Positions 44,163-53,294 of a DNA stretch of 64,000 nucleotides are shown one piece after another (positions within the stretch are counted from its first letter, which is position 1; every line of letters begins with the position of its first letter). Where the stretch lies: the NCBI GenBank assembly GCA_044507695.1, contig JBIQJD010000001.1, positions 1-64,000 of the forward strand, written 5' to 3'. The notes below the pieces were generated by a model that ran no database searches, was not told where the DNA came from, and saw nothing but the letters and a program-made list of their open reading frames with translations. The DNA comes from JBIQJD01 sp044507695 (lineage in GTDB: Bacteria; Bacteroidota; Ignavibacteria; Ignavibacteriales; Ignavibacteriaceae). Made by a program: the position numbers and the translations under genes.

Positions 44163-45716
44163 ATGAACAAAAATTTTAAAATATCTTTTATCATTCTCTT
44201 TACAACTGTGTTTATGGCAGTAAACGGCTGCGTTGATTCGATAGTTGATAATACTGCTGTAACCGGTACCGAGAGTTTAATTGATATTAAAATTCTTGAT
44301 CCTGTTTCCAATGATTCAATCAGTTACGGATCAACAGAAATTAAATACACAGTAAAAGAATATTCCGGGGTAAATTTTCTTCAACTTTTTTTAAATGATA
44401 AACTGCACAAAAACATTGTTCCGCTTGAATATAAAAAACTTCCCAAAGTAACTATTGATATTGATTCCAACATGATTGGATCAAGAATCAGTTTTTTCAT
44501 GATATATTATGACTTAAGCGGCAACTTTGTTTTTAGTGATACTGTAAGAAATGTTCTTGTTACAGAAAATCATAATCCGCCGTATACTCCATATGATTTC
44601 AGGCTGATGAAACTTTCAGAAACATCTGTAAATATTTCATGGCGGGATTCATCAAGAGGAACAACCGGATATGAAATATTCAGGCGTGCATCAACAGAAC
44701 CATACGGCAATGATCCTTATCTCGTTTCAGGTCCGAATACCTTTAACATAAATGATGAAACTCTTCTGCCGGGAACAGTTTACTATTACAAAATAAGAGG
44801 GGTAAACATATTCGGTAAATCTGATTTCACCGAAGAACTGAATACAATAGGCACGGGCGGTTCACCATCTGTTTTTCCACCAACCCAGGTTGTTGCAACA
44901 GCAACAGGACCGCGTACAGTTATTTTAACATGGCGTGATAACAGCGATAATGAAAATTATTTCGGAATAGAAAGAAGATACACTTTTTCAGAATACAAAC
45001 GTGTAGGCATTGCTGGAAAAAATGTTACTACTTTCATAGACAGCATGAACGGGCTTACTCCCGGTACAGAATATTACTACCGCATAAAAGCATATTCAAG
45101 TTCTGATTCATCATGGTCAAGTGAAACATACGTGCAAACTCCGTATTTTACATTAAATCCGCCAACTATAATTTCACTTACAAATTATTCATCTACAAAT
45201 GTTCTTATAAAGTGGAAGGATAATGATCCTCAGTACACAAAGGTACAGGTTTTCAGAAGAACGGAAGGTGAATCAGATTTTGTTTTAATAGCTGAAGCGG
45301 ATGACGTAAAAGGTGAATATGATGATGCTTCAGTAGTTCCAGGCAACAGCTACTGCTACAGACTTGCGGCTACTGATGGAACTTATTATTCTGATTTTTG
45401 TGCTGAATTAACTGTTAAAGTTGAAATTGTTCCGTTACTTCCGCCTGTAATATCACTAAATTATTATGCGGGCGGCGGAAAAATTTATCTTGCATGGGAG
45501 TTTGAACAAACTGCTTCAAAATTTTTAATTGAAAGAAAGGATATTACCACCAGTCCGGCTAAAGTTGATACGATTGAAGTTGACGGAAGTTTAAGAAATT
45601 ATACAGACAATGTTGACGCCTGCAATCGTGTATTTCAATACAAGATAAAAGCAGCGGACAATTTTTCAGCATCCGGTTTTTCAGATGCCGTTGTAGTAAA
45701 TGGCGGATGCTGGTAA
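44163..45716 (+). CDS. Fn3-repeat lipoprotein
   Basis: The 517-residue lipoprotein has a lipobox VNGC (C23) and an N-terminal Ig-like segment (IDIKILDPVSNDSISYG). About four Fn3 domains follow, starting near residues 140, 240, 335 and 430 (SETSVNISWRDSS, GPRTVILTWRDNS, STNVLIKWKDN, GGKIYLAWEFEQ). There is no enzymatic motif. In an exopolysaccharide operon it may bind the polymer or bridge the porin and inner-membrane parts. It lies 43 bp after the pseudo-deacetylase and 12 bp before the hybrid kinase. Confidence 0.78.
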   Translation: MNKNFKISFIILFTTVFMAVNGCVDSIVDNTAVTGTESLIDIKILDPVSNDSISYGSTEIKYTVKEYSGVNFLQLFLNDKLHKNIVPLEYKKLPKVTIDIDSNMIGSRISFFMIYYDLSGNFVFSDTVRNVLVTENHNPPYTPYDFRLMKLSETSVNISWRDSSRGTTGYEIFRRASTEPYGNDPYLVSGPNTFNINDETLLPGTVYYYKIRGVNIFGKSDFTEELNTIGTGGSPSVFPPTQVVATATGPRTVILTWRDNSDNENYFGIERRYTFSEYKRVGIAGKNVTTFIDSMNGLTPGTEYYYRIKAYSSSDSSWSSETYVQTPYFTLNPPTIISLTNYSSTNVLIKWKDNDPQYTKVQVFRRTEGESDFVLIAEADDVKGEYDDASVVPGNSYCYRLAATDGTYYSDFCAELTVKVEIVPLLPPVISLNYYAGGGKIYLAWEFEQTASKFLIERKDITTSPAKVDTIEVDGSLRNYTDNVDACNRVFQYKIKAADNFSASGFSDAVVVNGGCW

Positions 45717-45728
45717 TTTTAAATTCGA

Positions 45729-48700
45729 TTGTGGGAAGATTTGCAAACCGGTGAAAAGCTAAATATTGATCTCATTCGTACTCTGAATGAGAATATTAAA
45801 CATCCTTTCCTTATACTGGACAGCAGCGGAAATATTGTTTCCTTTAATAAAGAAGCAAAACACCTCTTTAATCTCAACTCAGATGAAGCAAACATATTTG
45901 ATATTCTTGATGAAGAATCATCGCGCAAGCTGAATGAACAGCTTGATGAACTTCGTTCTGCAAATCATACAATTAATGCAATTCAGAATTTTACTCTCCG
46001 CTCAAAAAAAATTTTAACATTAAGGCTTATCATCAATCTTTATAATGATGAAAGAGAAAAGCTGTACTTCTGCACATTCAAACCGGAAGATCATCAACTA
46101 TTAATTTCAGGAAATACGCAAATAAGTTTTAAGACAGATAACCTGGAAAAAATCATTAAGGATGAAAAAGTAATTGATGTTATAGAATCAGTTAAATCGT
46201 TTTTCCCGTTTACATTTATAGGAAAAGAAAAACTCCGTTTCGGAATAAATTCACTTGGAAATTTTTTCTGGATAAAGGATACAAGTTCAAAATATCTGCT
46301 TGTTTCAGAAAAGTTTGCAGATGCTCTTGGTATGAAAGCCGAACAGATGGAGGGAAAATCGGAAGCAAATTTTCTTCCGCCTTATCTCGTTCAGCTTTAT
46401 GCTTCAATAGCAAGATATATTAAAGATTCACACAACTGCGCTGTGATTAACGGCGTTCCGCTCCAGGGTCTGCCTGCATCAGAACAGCAGCAAATTGTGC
46501 AGATTCCGCTGAGTGATGCAGATAATAATGTAATTGCTTTTATCGGATTCGTTCAGAACGATGATGATTTCGGCTTCAAACAGTTTTTTAAATCAGCAGA
46601 ACAATTCCTTCAAACGCTTCCTATGCCTGTTGTAATGATTGATAATAACGGAATAATTAGGAATACAAGCGGAGAATTTTGTAAATTAATTCAAGGTGAA
46701 TTTGAAGATTACAGAGATCATTCTTTTGAAGAGATTCTGCCTGTAGAAATATCTGAGAAGATTAAATATTTCATCAATTCACTGGTTGAAAGCGAAGAAT
46801 ATAACCTTAAGGTTAAGCTGAATCAGCAAGAGCGAATTGATGATTATCATTTTTCTTTGAACAGAATTTATGCGGATGAAGGCATTGCTGCCGGTCTGCT
46901 TTTAACAATTGTAAAAATTGAATCCTCGGATGACCTGGAAAAAATAATAAACAAAAGAGGAAGAATGTTTGATATTCTAGTTAAAAATAATCCCGAACCG
47001 ATTTTTATTTATGACACGGATAATTTAAGATTTTTAGAAGTTAATGATTCTGCTCTTGCTTTATACGGCTACAGGCGTGATGAATTTCTTCAAATGGATC
47101 TGACTGATCTTTACACTCCTGAAGATATCCAAACATTACTTGATTCATCAAATACATCTGCCGGTGAAGGTAAATTCAGCGGGCCATACAGGCATAAAAA
47201 GAAGGATGGCTCTTCGGTTTTTGTTGAGATCAGTAAAATTAATTTTAAGTATAATGATAGCGATGCTCATTTTAATATTGTAAGAAATATTACTGATAAA
47301 CTTGAGCTTGAAAAGAAGAACCAGTTGTTCAAAGCTGCGTTTGATAATACTGATGATCTTTTATTCATTACTGACCCGGAAGGTTTTATTACATTCATTA
47401 ACAGCGCTGTAAAAACAGTGCTTAACTATGATAAGAAAGATCTTGATAATACTTCTTTTGCAGCTCTTGTAAGAAATGAAGAACGTGCAACAATCAATAC
47501 TACAATTTTCCAGTCTCATTTTAAAGAAACAGCTTCACTTACAATTGAATTAAAAAATTCAGATGGTAAATTTATTGAAGTTGATCTTACCGCCACACCG
47601 GTGATGGATTATAAATCAAATGTTGATTCATACATCATTGTTGGCAAATACAAAAAAGAAGAAACTATAAAAGAAATTGTTAATGAGGTTATAAAAGAAG
47701 TAATAGTTGAAAAACCAGTGCCGGTTCAGGCAGCAAATGATCAGTTTGCTGCGCCCCAGTTTTTATCATACATCTTTCATGAAATTCTAACACCGATAAA
47801 TGTTATTCTGGGTTTTGTACAGGAGTTGAGCAGCAGCATTGAAAATCTTACACCTGATCAAAAAGAAGCTGTTGATATAATTAACGAAAACCGAAGCAGC
47901 CTGCTTAATACAATGAATACGCTGGCTGAGCTTTCTTCTATTCAGAAGAAAGAAGCTGAAATTAAAATTGAAGATATTAGCATAACTGAAATTCTGGATG
48001 ATCTGCAGAATGATGTAAATGAAATTTCAGAATCAAAAGGTGTTGATGTTGCTTATGGAAAAATTTCTTCTTCATTAAAGTTTGAATCAGATAAATCGAG
48101 ATTTAAAGTTTTAACTTCAATTCTTCTTAAAATCATTCCCGGTTTAACAAAGGAAAAGAAGATTTATTTTTCTTCATACCAGATTGATGATAATTCATTT
48201 GCTGTTTCCATTAAGGATAGTTACTCATCTGCTTCCCAAAGCTTAATTGATAATCTCAGCCAGTTAATTTACGGAGACGGTTCACGAGCAAAGAATTTTG
48301 GTATATCAAAACTTCAATTGAATTATGCAAAAGCGCTGCTGAATTTGCTCGGCGGAAAATTTGAAAAGTTTGAAACATCCAGCAAACCGGATTATGCATT
48401 TATTTTCCCTGTAAGTTTTTCTCCTGCGGTTGAATCAGTAAATGAACCCCAGCCTGTTGTTGAGCCTGAACCTGAAGATACCCTGGAAAATATTCCGGAA
48501 GAAATTCAGGAAGAAGTTCAGGAAGAAATTCAGGAGGAAATTCCGGAAGAAGAACCAAGACATTCAGGGTATCGCCCTGCCGAAGAGTTTCTCGCTGAAG
48601 CAGAAGAAGAGGAAGAAGCTGAACAAACCGAAAGCGAGCCGGAAAGTGAATCAATAAAAGAAATGATGGTCAGAACATCAGAAAAACTTGATCTTTCACA

Positions 48701-49070
48701 GCTTAACTGTCTTTATATTGAAGATCAGGTTGATTCACAGATTTTGTTCAAAGTTCAGATGAAGGAACTGAAGGATATAAAATTTGCAGTGAGCTTTGAA
48801 GAAGCGCTTCCACTGCTTGACAGCAACCATTTTGATTTTATCGTAATGGATATAAATCTTCAGGGTGAATACAACGGACTTGATGCATTAAAAATAATCC
48901 ACAAAATGCCAGGCTATGAAAATATTCCTATCATTGCCGTAACTGCATACGTGCTGCCGGGCGATCGCGAGAAATTTATTGCAACCGGGTTTAATGATTT
49001 TATTTCCAAACCAATCTTCCGCGAGAAAATGATAGATTCACTCGAGAAAATATTCTTAATGCAGTTGTAA
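45729..49070 (+). CDS. soluble five-PAS hybrid histidine kinase with degenerate ATPase domain
   Basis: The 1113-residue cytoplasmic protein has five PAS-like domains (about 12-80, 180-280, 290-400, 408-525, 535-645; clearest in EPIFIYDTDNLRFLEVND and DLLFITDPEGFITFIN). A HisKA domain follows with H684 in FHEILTPIN, then an HATPase-like region, a glutamate-rich linker (about 915-975), and a C-terminal receiver with D1041 (VMDINL) and the K in FISKPI. In the ATPase region the N-box asparagines and the DxGxG box are absent (SILLKIIPGL, IKDSYSSAS), while GISKLQLNYAKALLNLLGGK remains. ATP binding is therefore doubtful. It may be a phosphate acceptor or sensor scaffold. The TTG start is uncertain. 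It shares the operon with glycan genes. Confidence 0.78.
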   Translation: MWEDLQTGEKLNIDLIRTLNENIKHPFLILDSSGNIVSFNKEAKHLFNLNSDEANIFDILDEESSRKLNEQLDELRSANHTINAIQNFTLRSKKILTLRLIINLYNDEREKLYFCTFKPEDHQLLISGNTQISFKTDNLEKIIKDEKVIDVIESVKSFFPFTFIGKEKLRFGINSLGNFFWIKDTSSKYLLVSEKFADALGMKAEQMEGKSEANFLPPYLVQLYASIARYIKDSHNCAVINGVPLQGLPASEQQQIVQIPLSDADNNVIAFIGFVQNDDDFGFKQFFKSAEQFLQTLPMPVVMIDNNGIIRNTSGEFCKLIQGEFEDYRDHSFEEILPVEISEKIKYFINSLVESEEYNLKVKLNQQERIDDYHFSLNRIYADEGIAAGLLLTIVKIESSDDLEKIINKRGRMFDILVKNNPEPIFIYDTDNLRFLEVNDSALALYGYRRDEFLQMDLTDLYTPEDIQTLLDSSNTSAGEGKFSGPYRHKKKDGSSVFVEISKINFKYNDSDAHFNIVRNITDKLELEKKNQLFKAAFDNTDDLLFITDPEGFITFINSAVKTVLNYDKKDLDNTSFAALVRNEERATINTTIFQSHFKETASLTIELKNSDGKFIEVDLTATPVMDYKSNVDSYIIVGKYKKEETIKEIVNEVIKEVIVEKPVPVQAANDQFAAPQFLSYIFHEILTPINVILGFVQELSSSIENLTPDQKEAVDIINENRSSLLNTMNTLAELSSIQKKEAEIKIEDISITEILDDLQNDVNEISESKGVDVAYGKISSSLKFESDKSRFKVLTSILLKIIPGLTKEKKIYFSSYQIDDNSFAVSIKDSYSSASQSLIDNLSQLIYGDGSRAKNFGISKLQLNYAKALLNLLGGKFEKFETSSKPDYAFIFPVSFSPAVESVNEPQPVVEPEPEDTLENIPEEIQEEVQEEIQEEIPEEEPRHSGYRPAEEFLAEAEEEEEAEQTESEPESESIKEMMVRTSEKLDLSQLNCLYIEDQVDSQILFKVQMKELKDIKFAVSFEEALPLLDSNHFDFIVMDINLQGEYNGLDALKIIHKMPGYENIPIIAVTAYVLPGDREKFIATGFNDFISKPIFREKMIDSLEKIFLMQL
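48493..48552 (+). repeat. short in-frame repeat coding for EEIQ-type units
   Basis: A 12-base unit (GAAATTCAGGAA and variants) recurs about five times inside the hybrid kinase gene, coding IPEE-IQEE-VQEE-IQEE-IPEE. It forms an acidic helical linker before the receiver domain and may vary in length by slippage. Confidence 0.8.
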
Positions 49071-49091
49071 TTATTAATCACCATTCATTTT

Positions 49092-49119
49092 AAAAAGCGA
49101 AATTATTATTTCGCTTTTT
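49092..49119 (+). terminator. rho-independent terminator of polysaccharide operon
   Basis: A 12-bp stem (49092-49103 with 49108-49119; AGCGAAAT/ATTTCGCT core) has a 4-base loop and continues into a T run. It lies about 20 bp after the hybrid kinase stop. Confidence 0.92.
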
Positions 49120-49153
49120 TTATTTTAAACAGAACAAAATATAAAAGAACAAA

Positions 49154-49951
49154 ATGCTTAAGAATATTTTTTTTGCTGCAGTCATTTACGTTACCGCAAT
49201 TTTCATTTCATCATCGTCCGGCACTTATGCAATCGGTAAATCTGATTCATTAAAAAATCACTATGAAATTTCACACGGGGGAATAATCCGTTTTGATAAA
49301 AATGAAAAGGTAATTTACCTGGTGTTTACCGGTCATGAATTTGCTGACGGATATGAAGTAATAAAAGATGTTCTTGAAAGACATAACATTAAAGCATCAT
49401 TCTTCTTTACAGGTGATTTTTACAGAAATGAAAAATATGCCGAAGTAATTAATGGCTTAAAATCCGATGGGCATTATCTTGGGGCGCATTCTGATAAACA
49501 CCTTCTTTACAATGCATGGGAGAACCGCGATTCAACCCTTCTAACAAAAGAAGAAATAACTAAAGATATTCTTGATAATTATTCTGAGATGGAAAAATTC
49601 GGTATAGAAAAAGATGATGCAAAATATTTTATGCCGCCGTATGAATGGTATAATAGTGAAATAAGTTTGTGGGTAAATGAATTAGGTTTAACGGTAGTGA
49701 ATTATTCTCCCGGAACTTATTCAAACGGAGACTGGACAATACCGGAAATGAATGAGAAATATTACAGCAGTGAGTTTATCTATAACAAAATTTTAAATTA
49801 TGAAAAGAATGATCCTTATGGATTAAATGGATTTTTACTTCTTACACACATCGGAACTGATCCAGGAAGAACGGATAAATTTTATAACAAACTTGATGAT
49901 TTAATAACCGAATTGAAAAAGCGCGGTTATAATTTTAAACGGCTGGATTAG
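49154..49951 (+). CDS. polysaccharide deacetylase (NodB-type)
   Basis: The 265-residue exported protein has a signal peptide (to about residue 25) and a NodB barrel. The recognisable motifs are HEFADGYEV in the place of TFDDG (motif 1), HSDKH (motif 2, metal-binding histidines), MPPYEW (motif 3) and LLTHIG (motif 5). Motif 1 departs from the standard double Asp, keeping FADG. The expected activity is removal of N- or O-acetyl groups from a glycan in the periplasm or outside. It lies just after the polysaccharide operon terminator, so it may be separately transcribed. It could supply the catalytic function missing in the 42224 protein. Confidence 0.82.
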   Translation: MLKNIFFAAVIYVTAIFISSSSGTYAIGKSDSLKNHYEISHGGIIRFDKNEKVIYLVFTGHEFADGYEVIKDVLERHNIKASFFFTGDFYRNEKYAEVINGLKSDGHYLGAHSDKHLLYNAWENRDSTLLTKEEITKDILDNYSEMEKFGIEKDDAKYFMPPYEWYNSEISLWVNELGLTVVNYSPGTYSNGDWTIPEMNEKYYSSEFIYNKILNYEKNDPYGLNGFLLLTHIGTDPGRTDKFYNKLDDLITELKKRGYNFKRLD

Positions 49952-49954
49952 TAT

Positions 49955-50794
49955 TTAGAATTTTAAACCATACCAAACAACACCGGGAGTAATGCGCACA
50001 GCCGGAGCAGGGAAGTGATAATAGTTCAAATACTTTTTTAGTTTTTTAAGGAATGCTGAATCACCCGGTAGAGCTTCTAAATTCCAATCCAAACCGAGAT
50101 AAATTTCATGATAAGACGAGCCGGGAAAATCCAATCTTTTAACACTGTGCCCAACTGCAATATTAATAAAAGAAGGAAAATATTCTTGTAAGGATTCCGG
50201 AAGGAAATTATAAACGTTAAAACTTACCCATGAGTATGTACTTTCATAATCATCAATCAAAGATTTATGTGAATTATTTCTGAATCTTTCTGATGGATAA
50301 TAACTTATTTTAAAATTTATATTTTTTAATACGGGAAATTCATTCTGCAGCAATGGATAAGCGGCTCCGAGTGAATTGGCAGTAAAATCTCCCCAGCTAA
50401 ATCCCCATCGTTTTGAAAAACCATCTCTCATTTCAACATAGGTTTGATAAATGAATGCAAGAGTTGAAGCATACAGCAGACTTTTTTTTCTTTTTATACC
50501 TGTCCACTCTAAAGCATCTGCGTAAATATTTGTAACAAGATAAGGAAAAAAGAAATGTCCGAATTTATCAGCGCCGAGTGCATAACGCCAGTCATAATTC
50601 CATTCAAAATGAAAGGAAGATTTTTCTCCCTTCCACCATAAATCCTGCTGAAAAATATGTCCGTAAACAAATCCAGCCGCGGTTATTCCGCTTACAAGCC
50701 CAAGTTTGTAATAATTTATTGATGAAGAATCACCTTGTTGTGCAAAAGCGATTGACGAAGAGATTAGTAATATAAAAAGTATTTTCTTATTCAA
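49955..50794 (-). CDS. DUF2279 family exported protein
   Basis: The 279-residue protein has a signal peptide (SSSIAFAQ) and the DUF2279/YfiM-type core: GADKFGHFFFPY, then YQTYVEMRDGFSKRWGFSWGDFTANSLGA. Several short hydrophobic helices suggest membrane association; the C-terminal third is beta-rich. The family function is unknown. It begins with TTG and has no clear ribosome site, though the signal peptide supports the start. It converges on the deacetylase gene with 3 bp between the stops. Confidence 0.8.
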   Translation of the reverse strand: MNKKILFILLISSSIAFAQQGDSSSINYYKLGLVSGITAAGFVYGHIFQQDLWWKGEKSSFHFEWNYDWRYALGADKFGHFFFPYLVTNIYADALEWTGIKRKKSLLYASTLAFIYQTYVEMRDGFSKRWGFSWGDFTANSLGAAYPLLQNEFPVLKNINFKISYYPSERFRNNSHKSLIDDYESTYSWVSFNVYNFLPESLQEYFPSFINIAVGHSVKRLDFPGSSYHEIYLGLDWNLEALPGDSAFLKKLKKYLNYYHFPAPAVRITPGVVWYGLKF

Positions 50795-50814
50795 TATTAA
50801 TGAACAGAAAATGA

Positions 50815-51270
50815 TTATTCGTTTTCTGTTTGAGATGATTTAAATTCCTTTGAATTATAAATATCAGGAAAATATTTTTCCATCATAATTTCAGGCTTGC
50901 TTAAAGCTGAGAAACCAAATTTTTTATACAAACCATGTGCATCATTTGTAGCAAGCATCCACCGGCGGATAGTTCCTAGCTCAGGATGCTTTGTTATATG
51001 TTCCATCAGTTTTTTCGATAAACCATTTCCCCGGTAGTCTTCATGAATAAAAACATCTGCAAGATATGCAAAGGTTGTGTAATCTGTTATAACTCTTGCA
51101 AAACCAATTTGTTCTTTATTTTTAAAAACTCCGAAACAAAAAGAATTTTCCATACTTTTTCTAACAATTGTTTCAGGAACATTCAGTGACCAGTAACAGC
51201 GGGATAAAAAAGAGTGAACTACTTTCGGGTTCATTAAAGATTTATCCGTACTTATGTAAAATTCTTCCAT
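50815..51270 (-). CDS. GNAT family N-acetyltransferase
   Basis: This 151-residue GNAT protein has the acetyl-CoA loop in YRGNGLSKKLMEHI, preceded by the beta-strand AYLADVFIHEDYRG and followed by WMLATNDAHGLYKKFGF. This matches the small single-domain group related to YkwB/YjcF-like enzymes. The acceptor is unknown. GGAGG precedes the ATG. It sits 20 bp upstream of the DUF2279 gene and may be transcribed with it. Confidence 0.88.
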   Translation of the reverse strand: MEEFYISTDKSLMNPKVVHSFLSRCYWSLNVPETIVRKSMENSFCFGVFKNKEQIGFARVITDYTTFAYLADVFIHEDYRGNGLSKKLMEHITKHPELGTIRRWMLATNDAHGLYKKFGFSALSKPEIMMEKYFPDIYNSKEFKSSQTENE

Positions 51271-51363
51271 TGATCCTCCTTTTAACTTTAAGCTTTTTCA
51301 CAAATATATATACCCACAGAAGAATACTAAATTCTCCTGAAGTAAAATTGTGAAATTAATTAA

Positions 51364-51717
51364 TTAAACTGCAAGCGCAGTTAATTTGGTAGATACTTCG
51401 TTCAGATCAAATGGCTTGTAAAAAACAGAATTGACATACTTACGGATTTTAGAATCGCGTTCCTTCATCTGTGTCTGGTACACATATGTAAGTATTACCG
51501 GAAGATTTTCTTTTTTTTCTTTTAAGGATTTGCAGAGTTCTTCAATTTCCTTTGAAGGCTCGGTATCCATAAGAATTATATCAAAATCTGAGTTAGCCGT
51601 AAGATCACGGATTACCTTCAGATTTGTGGTAGTAGTAACCTGAAATTTATCCTGCAGATACATCAGCAGGCTGTAGCACATGCTAAAATCGGGGCTGTAA
51701 AATAAAATACTCTTCAT
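51364..51717 (-). CDS. single-domain response regulator (receiver only)
   Basis: The 117-residue receiver-like protein has the phospho-acceptor Asp in ILMDTEP, a switch threonine in VILTYVY and the conserved lysine in VFYKPFD. The acidic pair at the N-terminus is reduced to YSPDF, so metal binding may be altered. There is no output domain. The ATG at 51717 with AAGAG upstream is preferred over 51741. It lies between the GNAT gene and the NtrC-type regulator. Confidence 0.75.
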   Translation of the reverse strand: MKSILFYSPDFSMCYSLLMYLQDKFQVTTTTNLKVIRDLTANSDFDIILMDTEPSKEIEELCKSLKEKKENLPVILTYVYQTQMKERDSKIRKYVNSVFYKPFDLNEVSTKLTALAV

Positions 51718-51755
51718 TACACTCTTGGTTGATGACAACACATTTAGTTCAGTAT

Positions 51756-51770
51756 TCTATTTATGTGCCA
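51756..51770 (-). promoter_or_regulatory. weak sigma-54-like element upstream of receiver gene
   Basis: On the minus strand TGGCAC (51770-51765) is followed at correct spacing by TAGA (51759-51756) in place of TTGC. The predicted start near 51744 fits the gene at 51717. The -12 half is poor, so this may be chance. Confidence 0.25.
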
Positions 51771-51929
51771 TTAAATTTTTTGAGAGGAGCTAATTTTTTA
51801 AAAAAGATAAGATTGAAATTCTGTTGAATTTAGCGGTACTGAAGTGTAATCAGCAGCGGGGAGGTTCTCTAAACTGAAAAACGCTCTTTTGGCTTTTCAA
51901 ATATTGAGAAATGAGTAATAATTAAACAA

Positions 51930-53285
51930 TCAGACCTTTATATCAAGTTCTTTAAGTTTCCTGTAAAGCGTTGAAAGTCCAACCTGAAGAGTTTCTGCCG
52001 TTTTCTCTTTGTCAAAATCTGAATTCTCAAGTGCCTTCATAATATAATCACGTTCAAAGCGGCGCAGGGCTTCTTCCAATGTTCCTGATCGGGACAGATC
52101 AGCGATTTCAGATTTTGGTCTTAAAGATTCAGGCAAATCATTTAAAGTTATAAAATCTGATTTACAAAATATTACAGCTCTCTCTATAATATTTTCTAAT
52201 TCTCTAACTTCACCAGCCCACTCGTGTGCCATCAAAGCGCGCATAGCCGCAGCATCAATTCCCTTGATACTTTTATTCATTTCTTTTCTGTACTTATCAA
52301 GAAAATGATCTGCCAGCAGCGGAATATCTTCTTCTCGTTCACTCAACGAAGGAAGCATAATTTCAATTACATTAAGCCTGTAGTAAAGATCCTCACGGAA
52401 ATTTCCTTTTTTAATTTCTTCCTTAAGATCGCGGTTGGTGGAAGCAACAAATCTTATGTTAACCGGAATAGAAGCAGTAGTACCAACCGGCGTAAATTCT
52501 TTTTCCTGAACTACGCGGAGAAGTTTAACCTGAAGCTGAAGCGGCAGTTCGCTTATTTCATCAAGGAACAAGGTTCCACCTTCGGCAGCTTTCACAAATC
52601 CTTCTTTATCAGAAACAGCTCCGGTGAACGCGCCTTTCTTATGTCCGAACAACTCGCTCTCAATCAGGTTTTCTGTTATTGCTCCGCAGTTAACAGCAAT
52701 AAATGGTTTATTTTTCCGTTTACTGTGGAAGTGAAGTGCACGGGCAACAAGTTCTTTACCTGTTCCGCTTTTACCTGTAATTAAAACAGTGCTTTCAGTT
52801 TCAGCCACAGCCTGAATCATTTCATATACTTTTTTAATAGAATGGCTTTTGCCGATTATATTTTCAAAATCAAATGTGCGCTGAATTTCCTTTCTTAAAA
52901 ATCTGTTTTCAAGAATGAGATTTCTTAAATCAAACAATCTTTTAATTTTTATAAGGAGTTCATCAAACTCAACCGGTTTAAGAATATAATCATTAGCTCC
53001 GCTGCGTAATGCAGAGATGGCTGTTTCAAGCGAACCAAATGCAGTAATGATTATAACCGATGTATTTATGTTCAGTTTTTTTATTTCTTCAAGAAGTTCT
53101 ATTCCCTTCATCTGCGGCATTTCAAGATCTGTTAACACAAGATCATAAGAATCGTTAAGTATCTTATTATATGCTGCTTCACCGTTCTCTGCTTCATCAA
53201 CAGAATAACCTTCCTTGCGTAAAATGAAGGAGAGCGATTCACGAATTATATCTTCATCATCTACTACTAAAATTTTTTCTGCCAT
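51930..53285 (-). CDS. NtrC-family sigma-54 response regulator
   Basis: The 451-residue protein has a receiver domain (D53 in VLTDLEMPQ, K in ILKPVEF), a AAA+ central domain and a Fis-type helix-turn-helix. The AAA+ motifs are GKSGTGKE (171-178), GAFTGA (218-223, the sigma-54 contact loop), TLFLDEIS (Walker B) and FREDLYYRLNV. The C-terminal HTH is KTAETLQVGLSTLYRKLKEL. All key residues are intact, so it should activate sigma-54 promoters on phosphorylation. Its partner is the PAS kinase 9 bp upstream. Several sigma-54-like promoters occur in this window and are candidate targets. Confidence 0.95.
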   Translation of the reverse strand: MAEKILVVDDEDIIRESLSFILRKEGYSVDEAENGEAAYNKILNDSYDLVLTDLEMPQMKGIELLEEIKKLNINTSVIIITAFGSLETAISALRSGANDYILKPVEFDELLIKIKRLFDLRNLILENRFLRKEIQRTFDFENIIGKSHSIKKVYEMIQAVAETESTVLITGKSGTGKELVARALHFHSKRKNKPFIAVNCGAITENLIESELFGHKKGAFTGAVSDKEGFVKAAEGGTLFLDEISELPLQLQVKLLRVVQEKEFTPVGTTASIPVNIRFVASTNRDLKEEIKKGNFREDLYYRLNVIEIMLPSLSEREEDIPLLADHFLDKYRKEMNKSIKGIDAAAMRALMAHEWAGEVRELENIIERAVIFCKSDFITLNDLPESLRPKSEIADLSRSGTLEEALRRFERDYIMKALENSDFDKEKTAETLQVGLSTLYRKLKELDIKV

Positions 53286-53294
53286 ATCTTTCCT

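Noticed and set aside
52224..52784. 186-codon open frame antisense to the NtrC-type regulator
   Set aside because: Overlaps the intact AAA+ domain on the other strand; Phe/Ser-rich composition and no domain.
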